Source of the DNA: Rhodoferax fermentans
GTDB taxonomy: Bacteria > Pseudomonadota > Gammaproteobacteria > Burkholderiales > Burkholderiaceae_C
Direction of reading: 5' to 3'
Assembly: GCF_002017865.1 (NCBI RefSeq)
Contig: NZ_MTJN01000002.1
Span: 4,092,001-4,156,000 of the forward strand
Length of the DNA: 64,000 nucleotides
Shown here: positions 35,314 to 42,118 of the stretch, in pieces
Numbering within the stretch: the stretch's first letter is position 1
Layout: each line of letters begins with the position of its first letter
Notes under the pieces: generated by a model
Told to the model about the DNA's origin: nothing
Database searches by the model: none
Seen by the model: only the letters and a program-made list of their open reading frames with translations
Position numbers and translations under genes: made by a program

Positions 35314-35327
35314 GCAGTTTTCGTGCC
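35314..35327 (-). promoter_or_regulatory. Sigma-54 promoter of the permease-kinase/response-regulator operon
   Basis: On the minus strand TGGCACGAAAACTGCA gives GG, ten bases, GC, with a perfect TGGCACG -24 element. The predicted start of transcription is near 35302, immediately before the GTG at 35301, so either that start is leaderless or the GTG at 35268 is used. Confidence 0.68.
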
Positions 35328-35351
35328 ACCTGCCATACCAGCCCTGCATAC

Positions 35352-35365
35352 GGCACAGCTTTTGC
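35352..35365 (+). promoter_or_regulatory. Sigma-54 promoter of the urease operon
   Basis: CGGCACAGCTTTTGCA has GG at 35352-35353 and GC at 35364-35365, exactly ten bases apart, with GGCAC and TTGCA elements. The predicted transcript start is about 35377, one base before the first of three tandem ureA-like mini-frames. It is divergent from, and only 24 bp away from, the sigma-54 promoter of the kinase gene. Confidence 0.65.
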
Positions 35366-35377
35366 ATAATGCCTCGC

Positions 35378-35443
35378 ATGGAACTCACACCTCGCGTTCG
35401 GACCGCATTTGCGGCCGCACGAGCTAATTATTCAAAGCATTGA
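35378..35443 (+). CDS. Leader mini-ORF 1 (ureA-start mimic)
   Basis: A 21-codon frame beginning MELTPRVR and ending ARANYSKH. Its start lies at about +1 or +2 of the predicted sigma-54 transcript, so it would be read leaderless or not at all. The first six residues are those of UreA. There are 14 nt between its stop and the next start. Whether it is translated is unknown. Confidence 0.45.
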   Translation: MELTPRVRTAFAAARANYSKH

Positions 35444-35457
35444 GTGAAACGAAATAA

Positions 35458-35526
35458 ATGGAATTAACCCCTCGTGTTCGGCACGCATCAGCGGCCGCAC
35501 GAGCTAATGACCCCAGCAATGAGTAA
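35458..35526 (+). CDS. Leader mini-ORF 2 (ureA-start mimic)
   Basis: A 22-codon frame beginning MELTPRVR and ending ARANDPSNE, in the same reading phase as ureA but closed by TAA. Its hairpin lies inside codons 5-15. The stop is 6 nt before the next ATG, an arrangement that favours reinitiation or translational coupling. Confidence 0.5.
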   Translation: MELTPRVRHASAAARANDPSNE

Positions 35527-35532
35527 AACGAA

Positions 35533-35601
35533 ATGGAATTGACCCCTCGTGTTCGACCGGCATGGACGGTCGCACGAGCTAACGACCCCTGGATTGAGTG
35601 A
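35533..35601 (+). CDS. Leader mini-ORF 3 (ureA-start mimic)
   Basis: A 22-codon frame beginning MELTPRVR and ending ARANDPWIE, in phase with ureA and stopped by TGA 6 nt before the ureA ATG. The stop lies inside GAGTGAAACG, the only ribosome-binding-like sequence for ureA, so translation of this frame should influence ureA initiation directly. Confidence 0.5.
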   Translation: MELTPRVRPAWTVARANDPWIE

Positions 35602-35607
35602 AACGAA

Positions 35608-35910
<303 letters not shown>

Positions 35911-35942
35911 ACACCCTTTTTGGGTTTACTGGAGTAATTCTG

Positions 35943-36536
35943 ATGCGTCCATCCGCCAAATCGGCTCTATTTCTGATCGCTGCCTGCGTCCTGTCCACAG
36001 GGGCTAGCGCCCATACCGGCCATGGCACCCACAGCCTGATGGAAGGCCTGGCCCACCCGTTTGGCGCTGACCATTTGCTGGCCATGCTGGCGGTGGGCGT
36101 CTGGTCGGTCAGCGCCCTGCCTGCCAGCAAAGCCTGGCAAGGCCCAGCCACCTTTTTGCTGGCGCTGGTGTTCAGTGCGGTGCTGGGGGCCAGCGGGTTC
36201 ACCGTGCCTTATCTGGAACACGCGATTGCGCTCTCGGTCACGCTGTTTGGTGCCATGCTGGTGCTGGCCAGCACACCGATGCCCAAGGCGTTTGGCTTGA
36301 CGCTGATCGCGCTCGCAGCCTCGCTGCACGGCCTGGCCCACGGCGCCGAAACGCCCGAGACGGGTTTTGCCGGGTATGCGGTCGGTTTCCTGCTGACCAC
36401 CGCAGCTCTGCATCTGGGGGGTGTGGGCCTTGGCCTGAGCATCCGGCGCTGGTTGAGTGAACGCAGCACCACCGTGCTGGCCAGCCTGGGTGGCTTGCTC
36501 AGCGTGGCTGGCTTGGTCTTGTTCAACCAAGTCTGA
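35943..36536 (+). CDS. ureJ: HupE/UreJ family membrane protein
   Basis: A 197-residue membrane protein with a signal-like N-terminus ending GASAHTGHG, a [18 protein letters not shown] motif near residue 38 and about six hydrophobic segments. HupE/UreJ proteins are thought to be nickel permeases or channels; the His and Asp of the HPFGxDH motif bind metal. Its place between ureA and ureB is known from several Burkholderiales and fits nickel supply to urease. The gaps (32 bp before, 10 bp after) support one operon. Confidence 0.9.
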   Translation: MRPSAKSALFLIAACVLSTGASAHTGHGTHSLMEGLAHPFGADHLLAMLAVGVWSVSALPASKAWQGPATFLLALVFSAVLGASGFTVPYLEHAIALSVTLFGAMLVLASTPMPKAFGLTLIALAASLHGLAHGAETPETGFAGYAVGFLLTTAALHLGGVGLGLSIRRWLSERSTTVLASLGGLLSVAGLVLFNQV

Positions 36537-36546
36537 GGCTGTAGCG

Positions 36547-36852
36547 ATGATTCCCGGCGAACTTTTCACCGACGAGGGTGAACACCCCCTCAACACCGGC
36601 AGGCGCACCGTCACGCTGGTGGTGACCAATGCGTCTGAGCGGCCGATCCAGGTTGGCTCGCACTACCACTTTGCCGAGACCAATGGCGCGCTCAGCTTCG
36701 ACCGCGCGGCAGTCCATGGCATGCGGCTCAACATCGCCTCGGGGCTGGCGGTGCGGTTCGAGCCCGGCCAGCAGCGCACGGTGGAGCTGGTGGATTTTGC
36801 CGGTGAACGCATCGTGCACGGCTTTCGTGGCCTCGTCATGGGTCAGCTCTGA
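36547..36852 (+). CDS. ureB: Urease subunit beta UreB
   Basis: A 101-residue beta subunit. It begins [16 protein letters not shown] and contains [10 protein letters not shown] and [17 protein letters not shown], all hallmarks of UreB. The ATG at 36547 is chosen because it matches the universal family start; a longer frame extends upstream through the end of ureJ. It lies 10 bp after ureJ. A palindromic AGCCCTT repeat fills most of the 70-bp gap before ureC. Confidence 0.95.
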   Translation: MIPGELFTDEGEHPLNTGRRTVTLVVTNASERPIQVGSHYHFAETNGALSFDRAAVHGMRLNIASGLAVRFEPGQQRTVELVDFAGERIVHGFRGLVMGQL

Positions 36853-36865
36853 TTTTTGGTACTTT

Positions 36866-36904
36866 TAGCCTCTGGCCCTTTTGCAAAAAGGGCTGATAGC
36901 TCTC
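36866..36904. repeat. Short palindromic repeat (AGCCCTT family), copy 8
   Basis: TAGCCTCTGGCCCTTTTG then CAAAAAGGGCTGATAGCTC, a near-perfect stem between ureB and ureC within one operon. It may affect mRNA stability or the ratio of subunits. Confidence 0.75.
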
Positions 36905-36922
36905 TTTTTTGAAGGTAACACC

Positions 36923-38686
36923 ATGGCCACGATTGGACGACGCGCCTATGCCGAGATTTTTGGTCCTACCACCGGGGATCGGGTTCGCCTGGCCGACACC
37001 GGCCTGATCATCGAGGTCGAGCAGGACTACACCCTGGCCGCAGGAAGCTACGGTGAAGAGGTGAAATTTGGCGGTGGCAAGACCATCCGCGACGGCATGG
37101 CGCAGTCGCAAAAGATGCGGTCTGAGGGCGCGGTGGACACCGTGATGACCAACGCGCTGATCCTGGACCACTGGGGCATTGTCAAGGCCGACATTGGCCT
37201 CAAAGGTGGCCGCATCGTTGCCATTGGCAAGGCGGGTAACCCCGACGTGCAGCCCGGCGTGGACATCATCATCGGCCCGGGCACTGAAGTGATCAGTTGT
37301 GAAGGCAACATCGTCACCGCGGGTGGCATCGACAGCCACATCCACTTCATCTGCCCGCAGCAGATCGAAGAGGCGCTGGCCAGCGGTGTGACGACCATGA
37401 TGGGCGGCGGCACCGGCCCCGCCACCGGCACCTTTGCCACCACCTGCACACCCGGCCCGTGGAATATTGAACGCATGCTGCAAGCCGCCGACGCCTTCCC
37501 GATGAACCTGGGTTTCTTGGGCAAGGGCAATGCCAGCCTGCCCGCCGCCTTGCACGAACAAATCAACGCCGGTGTCATTGGCCTCAAACTGCACGAAGAC
37601 TGGGGCACCACACCGGCGGCCATCAGCAACTGCCTGGATGTGGCCGACGCCACCGACACCCAAGTGGCGATCCACTCTGACACGCTCAACGAATCGGGTT
37701 TTGTCGAGAACACCATTGCTGCGACCAAAGGCCGGGGTCTGTGCGCCTTCCACACCGAAGGCGCCGGTGGTGGCCATGCGCCCGACATCCTGCGCGTGGT
37801 CGGTGAAGCTAACTTCTTGCCCAGTTCGACCAACCCAACCATGCCCTACACCGTCAACACGCTGGACGAACACGTGGACATGTTGATGGTCTGTCACCAT
37901 CTGGACGCTGGCATTGCCGAAGACCTGGCCTTTGCCGAGAGCCGCATCCGCAAGGAAACCATCGCCGCCGAAGACGTGTTGCACGACCTGGGCGCGATTT
38001 CCATGATGAGCAGCGACAGCCAAGCCATGGGTCGGGTGGGTGAGGTCATCATCCGCACCTGGCAAACCGCCAGCAAGATGAAACAACAGCGTGGCTGGCT
38101 GGCGCCACCGCTGGTGCTGGGCGCGATCCAGTCCGAGGCTGCGCTGGTGGAACACAAAGAGCGCAACGACAACTTCCGCGCCAAACGCTATATCGCCAAA
38201 ACCAGCATCAACCCGGCGATTGCCCACGGCATCAGCCACGAGGTGGGCAGCATCGAGGTCGGCAAATGGGCCGATCTGGTGGTCTGGAAACCGGCGTTTT
38301 TCGGCGTCAAACCGGCGCTGATCCTCAAAGGCGGCTTTATCGCGATGGCCGCCATGGGGGATCCCAATGCGTCGATCCCGACACCACAACCGGTGCACTA
38401 CCGGCCGATGTTTGGGGCGTTTGGTGGCGCGCTGGCGCGTGGTTCACTCACCTTTGTGTCACAAGCGGGTTTGAAGGCCGGCATCCAGGAACGTTTTGGC
38501 CTGCAAAAAACCTTGAGTGCGGTGAAAAACATCCGCGGTGTGCGCAAACAGCACATGGTGCACAACCACTACCTGCCCACCATGGAGATCGACGCCCAGA
38601 CCTACAGCGTGCGTGCCGACGGCCAGCTGCTGACCTGCGAGCCTGCGGTGAGCCTGCCGATGGCACAACGCTACTTCTTGTTCTGA
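36923..38686 (+). CDS. ureC: Urease subunit alpha UreC
   Basis: Catalytic subunit, 587 residues (Klebsiella UreC: 567). Nickel ligands and active-site residues are present: His139 and His141 in SHIHF, the carbamylated Lys222 in [12 protein letters not shown], Cys324 in MVCHHLD and SSDSQAMGR. The N-terminus [20 protein letters not shown] is typical, so the ATG at 36923 is used rather than the longer frame. About 15 extra residues lie between QQRG and NDNFR (around residues 388-410), and about 5 near residues 30-55. The gene follows ureB after a palindromic repeat. Confidence 0.95.
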   Translation: MATIGRRAYAEIFGPTTGDRVRLADTGLIIEVEQDYTLAAGSYGEEVKFGGGKTIRDGMAQSQKMRSEGAVDTVMTNALILDHWGIVKADIGLKGGRIVAIGKAGNPDVQPGVDIIIGPGTEVISCEGNIVTAGGIDSHIHFICPQQIEEALASGVTTMMGGGTGPATGTFATTCTPGPWNIERMLQAADAFPMNLGFLGKGNASLPAALHEQINAGVIGLKLHEDWGTTPAAISNCLDVADATDTQVAIHSDTLNESGFVENTIAATKGRGLCAFHTEGAGGGHAPDILRVVGEANFLPSSTNPTMPYTVNTLDEHVDMLMVCHHLDAGIAEDLAFAESRIRKETIAAEDVLHDLGAISMMSSDSQAMGRVGEVIIRTWQTASKMKQQRGWLAPPLVLGAIQSEAALVEHKERNDNFRAKRYIAKTSINPAIAHGISHEVGSIEVGKWADLVVWKPAFFGVKPALILKGGFIAMAAMGDPNASIPTPQPVHYRPMFGAFGGALARGSLTFVSQAGLKAGIQERFGLQKTLSAVKNIRGVRKQHMVHNHYLPTMEIDAQTYSVRADGQLLTCEPAVSLPMAQRYFLF

Positions 38687-38691
38687 GCCGC

Positions 38692-39147
38692 ATGGACATC
38701 CGTATCGACGATTTGCAAGGCAGCGCGATCCAAGCCCTGCTGCAAGAGCATTTGGACGACATGCACTCAAGCTCGCCGCCAGAAAGTGTGCACGCGCTTG
38801 ACCTGGCCGCCCTGCGCCACCAGTCCATCACCTTCTGGACCGCCTGGGACGGCGATGAACTGATGGGCTGCGGCGCGCTCAAACAACTCAGCCCGGAGCA
38901 TGCCGAACTCAAATCCATGCGCACCGCCCGCACCCACCTGCGCAAAGGTGTGGCCCGCGCGATGCTGCGGCATATCCTGGCGGCAGCTCAGGCCAGGGGG
39001 TTCCAGCGCATCAGCCTGGAGACCGGCACCCCTGCGCCATTTGTCGCCGCCCAGAAGCTCTATGCCAGCGAAGGTTTTGTGGAATGCGGGCCGTTTGCCA
39101 GCTATGTGCTGGACCCGTACAGTGTGTTCATGACCAAGGAGCTTTGA
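38692..39147 (+). CDS. GNAT family N-acetyltransferase in the urease operon
   Basis: A 151-residue acetyltransferase whose ATG is 5 bp after the ureC stop. The acetyl-CoA site is in the segment THLRKGVARAMLRHILAAA, and SLETGTPAPFVAAQKLYASEGF is typical for the PanZ/ElaA-like GNAT group. Because it is so close to ureC it must be co-transcribed with urease. Its substrate is unknown; it could modify a protein of the pathway or simply be a passenger. The next gene on this strand is ureE, beyond the antisense toxin-antitoxin pair. Confidence 0.83.
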   Translation: MDIRIDDLQGSAIQALLQEHLDDMHSSSPPESVHALDLAALRHQSITFWTAWDGDELMGCGALKQLSPEHAELKSMRTARTHLRKGVARAMLRHILAAAQARGFQRISLETGTPAPFVAAQKLYASEGFVECGPFASYVLDPYSVFMTKEL

Positions 39148-39201
39148 GTGTGGCCTTCTCGGCCTTCACGTTGGACCCTTGACCACGACCAAACCTGCGC
39201 T

Positions 39202-39600
39202 TCAACGCGGCTGCATGTGGGTGCGAATCCAGGCAGCGAACGCGGCTTCTTCGATGTCGCCAGCGGCGACTGAGAGCATGGTGGTGACGCATTCCAGATC
39301 CGACGCCACCAGGTCAAAACCATTGAGCGCCAGAGACAGTTCCATCGCCACAAACGCGGTGCGCTTGTTACCGTCAACAAAGGGATGGTTGCGGGAAATG
39401 CCATAGGCGTAACTGGCCGCCAAGTCTGCAGCGTCAGGCATGCCGTAGCTTGCCAACTGCTCGGGTCGCGCCAAGGCTGAGTCCAGCAAGTTGGCATCGC
39501 GCACACCAGCACCGCCGCCGTGTTCGGCCAATTGTTCGTCGTGTACCGCGTGAATCAAGGCATGGTCGATCCATACCCAGGTTTGGCGTTCGGCACTCAT
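39202..39600 (-). CDS. Doc/Fic family toxin (death-on-curing type)
   Basis: A 132-residue Doc-like protein with the Fic motif HPFVDGNKRTA (about residues 72-82). Phage P1 Doc phosphorylates elongation factor Tu; other Fic proteins transfer AMP. The start overlaps the upstream antitoxin stop (4 bp), the normal order antitoxin-toxin. The pair is antisense to the urease operon and separates ureC-GNAT from ureE. The motif is intact, so the toxin is probably active unless mutated elsewhere. Confidence 0.87.
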   Translation of the reverse strand: MSAERQTWVWIDHALIHAVHDEQLAEHGGGAGVRDANLLDSALARPEQLASYGMPDAADLAASYAYGISRNHPFVDGNKRTAFVAMELSLALNGFDLVASDLECVTTMLSVAAGDIEEAAFAAWIRTHMQPR

Positions 39601-39821
39601 TTGGCCAGTTCACGCAACACGTTACGGCGCTTTTTCATGATCGCCCGCGCCTCTTGCATCTGGACATCCAGCGTGGGGTCGTAGGGTGTCAGCGTGATGC
39701 CATTGGCCGCATCGGTCACAAACAAACTATCCCCCTTTTCCAGATTCAGCCGCGCCAAAACCTCTTTGGGCAAGATCACACCCACCGAGTTGCCGATCTG
39801 TGTGAGTTTGAGTGCGGTCAT
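39597..39821 (-). CDS. AbrB/MazE-type antitoxin
   Basis: A 74-residue protein with a SpoVT/AbrB DNA-binding swapped-hairpin domain (LKLTQIGNSVGVILPKEVLARL) and a charged C-terminal tail suited to bind the toxin. It replaces the classical Phd partner; AbrB-like proteins paired with Doc toxins are known. It overlaps the toxin gene by 4 bp. A 12-bp palindrome, TAAC GATT GTTA, lies 22 bp upstream of its start and is a likely autoregulatory operator. Confidence 0.85.
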   Translation of the reverse strand: MTALKLTQIGNSVGVILPKEVLARLNLEKGDSLFVTDAANGITLTPYDPTLDVQMQEARAIMKKRRNVLRELAK

Positions 39822-39842
39822 GGGGGTCTCCAGTTCAGGTTA

Positions 39843-39854
39843 TAACGATTGTTA
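39843..39854. promoter_or_regulatory. Palindrome upstream of the toxin-antitoxin pair
   Basis: TAACGATTGTTA, a perfect inverted repeat with 4-bp arms and 4-bp spacer in an AT-rich segment just before the antitoxin gene. It probably overlaps the promoter and serves as operator for the AbrB-like protein. Confidence 0.5.
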
Positions 39855-40000
39855 GTATATTGACCTGCACCTGAGGAGGCAAGTCTGGGCCAAACATCCA
39901 CCCACCCACATGGCGGCAGAGCGTCGTGCTGGCGCAAACCCTTGCCAACGCGGTACAGTTATTGCTTTTCATCCGTACGCATTCCTCAGCTCATTTACCC

Positions 40001-40591
40001 ATGATCCACGTCTCCAAACTCATCCCCCAAGGCGCCGGTCTGGCAGCAGTGCTGCTCAAACGTGCCAGTACCGTCGAGCTGGACTGGGATGTCCGCCAGA
40101 AAAGCCGTTTTGACGCGACCGACTCGACCGGGCGCCAGCTTGGCATCTTTTTGCCACGCGGCACGGTCGCGCGCGGTGGCGATGTACTGGTGGCGCATGA
40201 CGGCTCCTTGATCAAGGTCTGGGCCGCGCCGCAAGCCGTGCTCAAGATCACCGCTTGCCCGGACCATGGCACGCCGTTTGACCTGATCCGCGCCGCCTAC
40301 CACCTGGGCAACCGGCATGTGCCGATTGAGCTCAAGCCCGACCACCTCAAGATCGAGCCCGACCATGTGCTGGCCAGCATGTTGCACGCCATGCACCTGA
40401 TCGTGACCGAGGTCACCGAGCCGTTTGAGCCGGAAAACGGCGCCTACGCCACCGGCGGCCATTTTGGTGGCCACCACCACGGGCATGAACACGACCACGA
40501 TCACAGCCATGACCATGTGCACACACCACCGGCCAGCCCGGAGGCGCCTAAGCCCCACGTGCACGGCCCGGGTTGCGGCCACCACCACTGA
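40001..40591 (+). CDS. ureE: Urease accessory protein UreE
   Basis: A 196-residue nickel chaperone. The N-terminal UreE domain starts MIHVSKLIPQG; the C-terminal domain includes NRHVPIE and the metal-binding histidine in MLHAMHL. The tail is rich in histidine (GHHHGHEHDHDHSHDHVH and a final CGHHH), which stores nickel. The ATG at 40001 matches the family; the longer frame upstream is spurious. It begins 179 bp after the antisense toxin-antitoxin region, so transcription from ureC may run through or a separate promoter may exist. Confidence 0.93.
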   Translation: MIHVSKLIPQGAGLAAVLLKRASTVELDWDVRQKSRFDATDSTGRQLGIFLPRGTVARGGDVLVAHDGSLIKVWAAPQAVLKITACPDHGTPFDLIRAAYHLGNRHVPIELKPDHLKIEPDHVLASMLHAMHLIVTEVTEPFEPENGAYATGGHFGGHHHGHEHDHDHSHDHVHTPPASPEAPKPHVHGPGCGHHH

Positions 40592-40612
40592 GCACCGGCG
40601 AGGACATCACGC

Positions 40613-41290
40613 ATGCACGACAGCAGCCTGATGCAGCTGATGTGGCTGGCCTCACCGGCCTTGCCGATCGGCGGATTCTCGTACTCAGAATGTCTTGAAG
40701 CCGCCGTCGATGCTGGGCTGGTCACTAGCGAAACAGAAGCAGCTGACTGGTTGGTGGAGCAACTCCACACCAGCTTGGCGCGTGCTGATCTGGCAGTCAT
40801 CGCCCAGGCGATTCCGGCTTGGAAGCAAGCCGACCACACCCGCATCGCCCAGCTCAATGCCTGGGTTTTACAGACTCGAGAAAGCAGCGAATTGCGCGCG
40901 CAGACCGAGCAAATGGGCCGCAGCCTGCTGGAGTGGTTACGCAACCACACCACCGCCCAGCCCGAGCAAATCGCCCTGCTGGCCAGCCTTCAACCGACCT
41001 ACCCGCTGGCCTTTGCGCTGGCTGCAAGTGCCACCGGTGCACCGCTGCGCGACTGTCTGCTGGCCAATGCCTTTGGCTGGGCCGAAAACATGATGCAGGC
41101 CGCGATCAAGGCTGTGCCGCTGGGTCAGAGTTCAGGCCAGCGCATCCTCTCTGCCCTGGCAGCGAACATCCCGGCGGCGGTGGACTTGGCGCTGGCTCTG
41201 GATGATGAGAACCGCCAGGCCTTCTCCCCCATGCTGGCGATCCTGAGCGCCCGGCACGAATCACAGTATTCAAGGATTTTTAGGTCCTAG
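40613..41290 (+). CDS. ureF: Urease accessory protein UreF
   Basis: A 225-residue urease chaperone that with UreD and UreG forms the nickel-insertion complex. The start region [27 protein letters not shown] and the C-terminal [23 protein letters not shown] are diagnostic. It lies 21 bp after ureE. The last codons overlap the beginning of a palindromic repeat (copy 9), which supplies the stop codon TAG. Confidence 0.94.
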   Translation: MHDSSLMQLMWLASPALPIGGFSYSECLEAAVDAGLVTSETEAADWLVEQLHTSLARADLAVIAQAIPAWKQADHTRIAQLNAWVLQTRESSELRAQTEQMGRSLLEWLRNHTTAQPEQIALLASLQPTYPLAFALAASATGAPLRDCLLANAFGWAENMMQAAIKAVPLGQSSGQRILSALAANIPAAVDLALALDDENRQAFSPMLAILSARHESQYSRIFRS

Positions 41291-41316
41291 CCCTTATATA
41301 AAAAGGGCTTGCAGCT
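41281..41316. repeat. Short palindromic repeat (AGCCCTT family), copy 9
   Basis: TAGGTCCTAGCCCTTATA, then AAAAAGGGCTTGCAGCT. It overlaps the 3' end of ureF and fills much of the 49-bp gap before ureG. Confidence 0.7.
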
Positions 41317-41339
41317 TCACTTTAAATAGCACACCAACC

Positions 41340-42002
41340 ATGACCACACCCCTGCACCACGTCCCCAACCGCACCAAAAAACTGCCACCTTTGCGCGTGG
41401 GCATTGGCGGGCCGGTTGGATCCGGCAAAACCACGCTGCTCGAAATGCTGTGTAAAGCCATGCGCGACAAATACGACCTGGTCGCCATCACCAACGACAT
41501 CTACACCAAGGAAGACCAGCGCCTGCTGACCGTGAGCGGCGCGCTGCCGGCCGAGCGCATTTTGGGTGTCGAGACGGGCGGCTGCCCGCACACCGCCATC
41601 CGTGAAGACTGCTCGATCAACCTGGAGGCGATTGACCGCATGCTGGTGGACTTTCCCGATGCCGACATCGTGTTTGTCGAGAGTGGTGGCGACAACCTGG
41701 CCGCCACTTTCAGCCCCGAGCTATCGGACTTGACCATCTACGTGATCGACGTGGCGGCCGGTGAAAAAATCCCGCGCAAAGGTGGCCCTGGCATCACCAA
41801 AAGTGACCTGTTTGTCATCAACAAAACCGACCTGGCGCCGCACGTGGGCGCCAACCTGGAGGTGATGGCGGCGGACACCACCCGCATGCGCAGCACCCCC
41901 AAGGGGCTCAAGCCCTTTGTGATGACCAACTTAAAAACCCTGGCCGGGCTCGACGAGGTGGTGCGGTTCATCGAACAACGCGGACTGCTCGTCAACGGCT
42001 GA
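41340..42002 (+). CDS. ureG: Urease accessory GTPase UreG
   Basis: A 220-residue SIMIBI-class GTPase that delivers nickel to urease. The P-loop [13 protein letters not shown], the nickel-binding Cys-Pro-His in [26 protein letters not shown] and the base-specificity motif NKTDLAP are all present. It follows ureF after a palindromic repeat and is the last ure gene. A partial hairpin, GGTGCT..AGCACC, lies downstream near 42035-42060 without a T-run. Confidence 0.95.
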   Translation: MTTPLHHVPNRTKKLPPLRVGIGGPVGSGKTTLLEMLCKAMRDKYDLVAITNDIYTKEDQRLLTVSGALPAERILGVETGGCPHTAIREDCSINLEAIDRMLVDFPDADIVFVESGGDNLAATFSPELSDLTIYVIDVAAGEKIPRKGGPGITKSDLFVINKTDLAPHVGANLEVMAADTTRMRSTPKGLKPFVMTNLKTLAGLDEVVRFIEQRGLLVNG

Positions 42003-42118
42003 GACCGCGCCAGCGCTGAACCCTGGCAGGCTGGGTGCTATGATTTTGAAAAAGCACCACAAGGAGGCAGCAAGGTGAGTATCCAGCACGGGGCTTTGTC
42101 CCCCATCAGGACCCCTCG

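Larger units (their letters stand above)
35378..35607 (+). repeat. Three tandem ureA-start units with bulged hairpins (ure leader array)
   Basis: Three units of 80, 75 and 75 bp precede ureA. Each starts with a copy of the ureA start (ATGGAAYTNACMCCTCG), runs into an imperfect palindrome, and ends GAGTRAAACGAA before the next ATG. Outer stem: CTCGTG/CACGAG (CTCGCG in unit 1), always with a TT bulge. Inner stems differ but keep pairing: CGG.CCGCA/TGCGG.CCG in unit 1, CGGC.CGC/GCG.GCCG in unit 2, CGACCG/CGGTCG in unit 3. Hairpins lie at 35391-35423, 35471-35503 and 35546-35578. The changes are compensatory, which suggests selected RNA (or DNA) structure. Confidence 0.85.

Noticed and set aside
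35378..35607. Integron attC-type recombination sites as explanation of the leader hairpins
   Set aside because: The hairpins have a bulge and tandem arrangement but lack the RYYYAAC/GTTRRRY core sites, and each unit contains the ureA start, which attC sites would not.
35378..35607. CRISPR array
   Set aside because: Only three units, with no constant-repeat/variable-spacer pattern and no cas genes; the units contain open frames and ribosome sites.
36836..38398. 520-codon antisense frame to ureC
   Set aside because: His/Gly-rich shadow of ureC with no recognisable fold or ribosome site.
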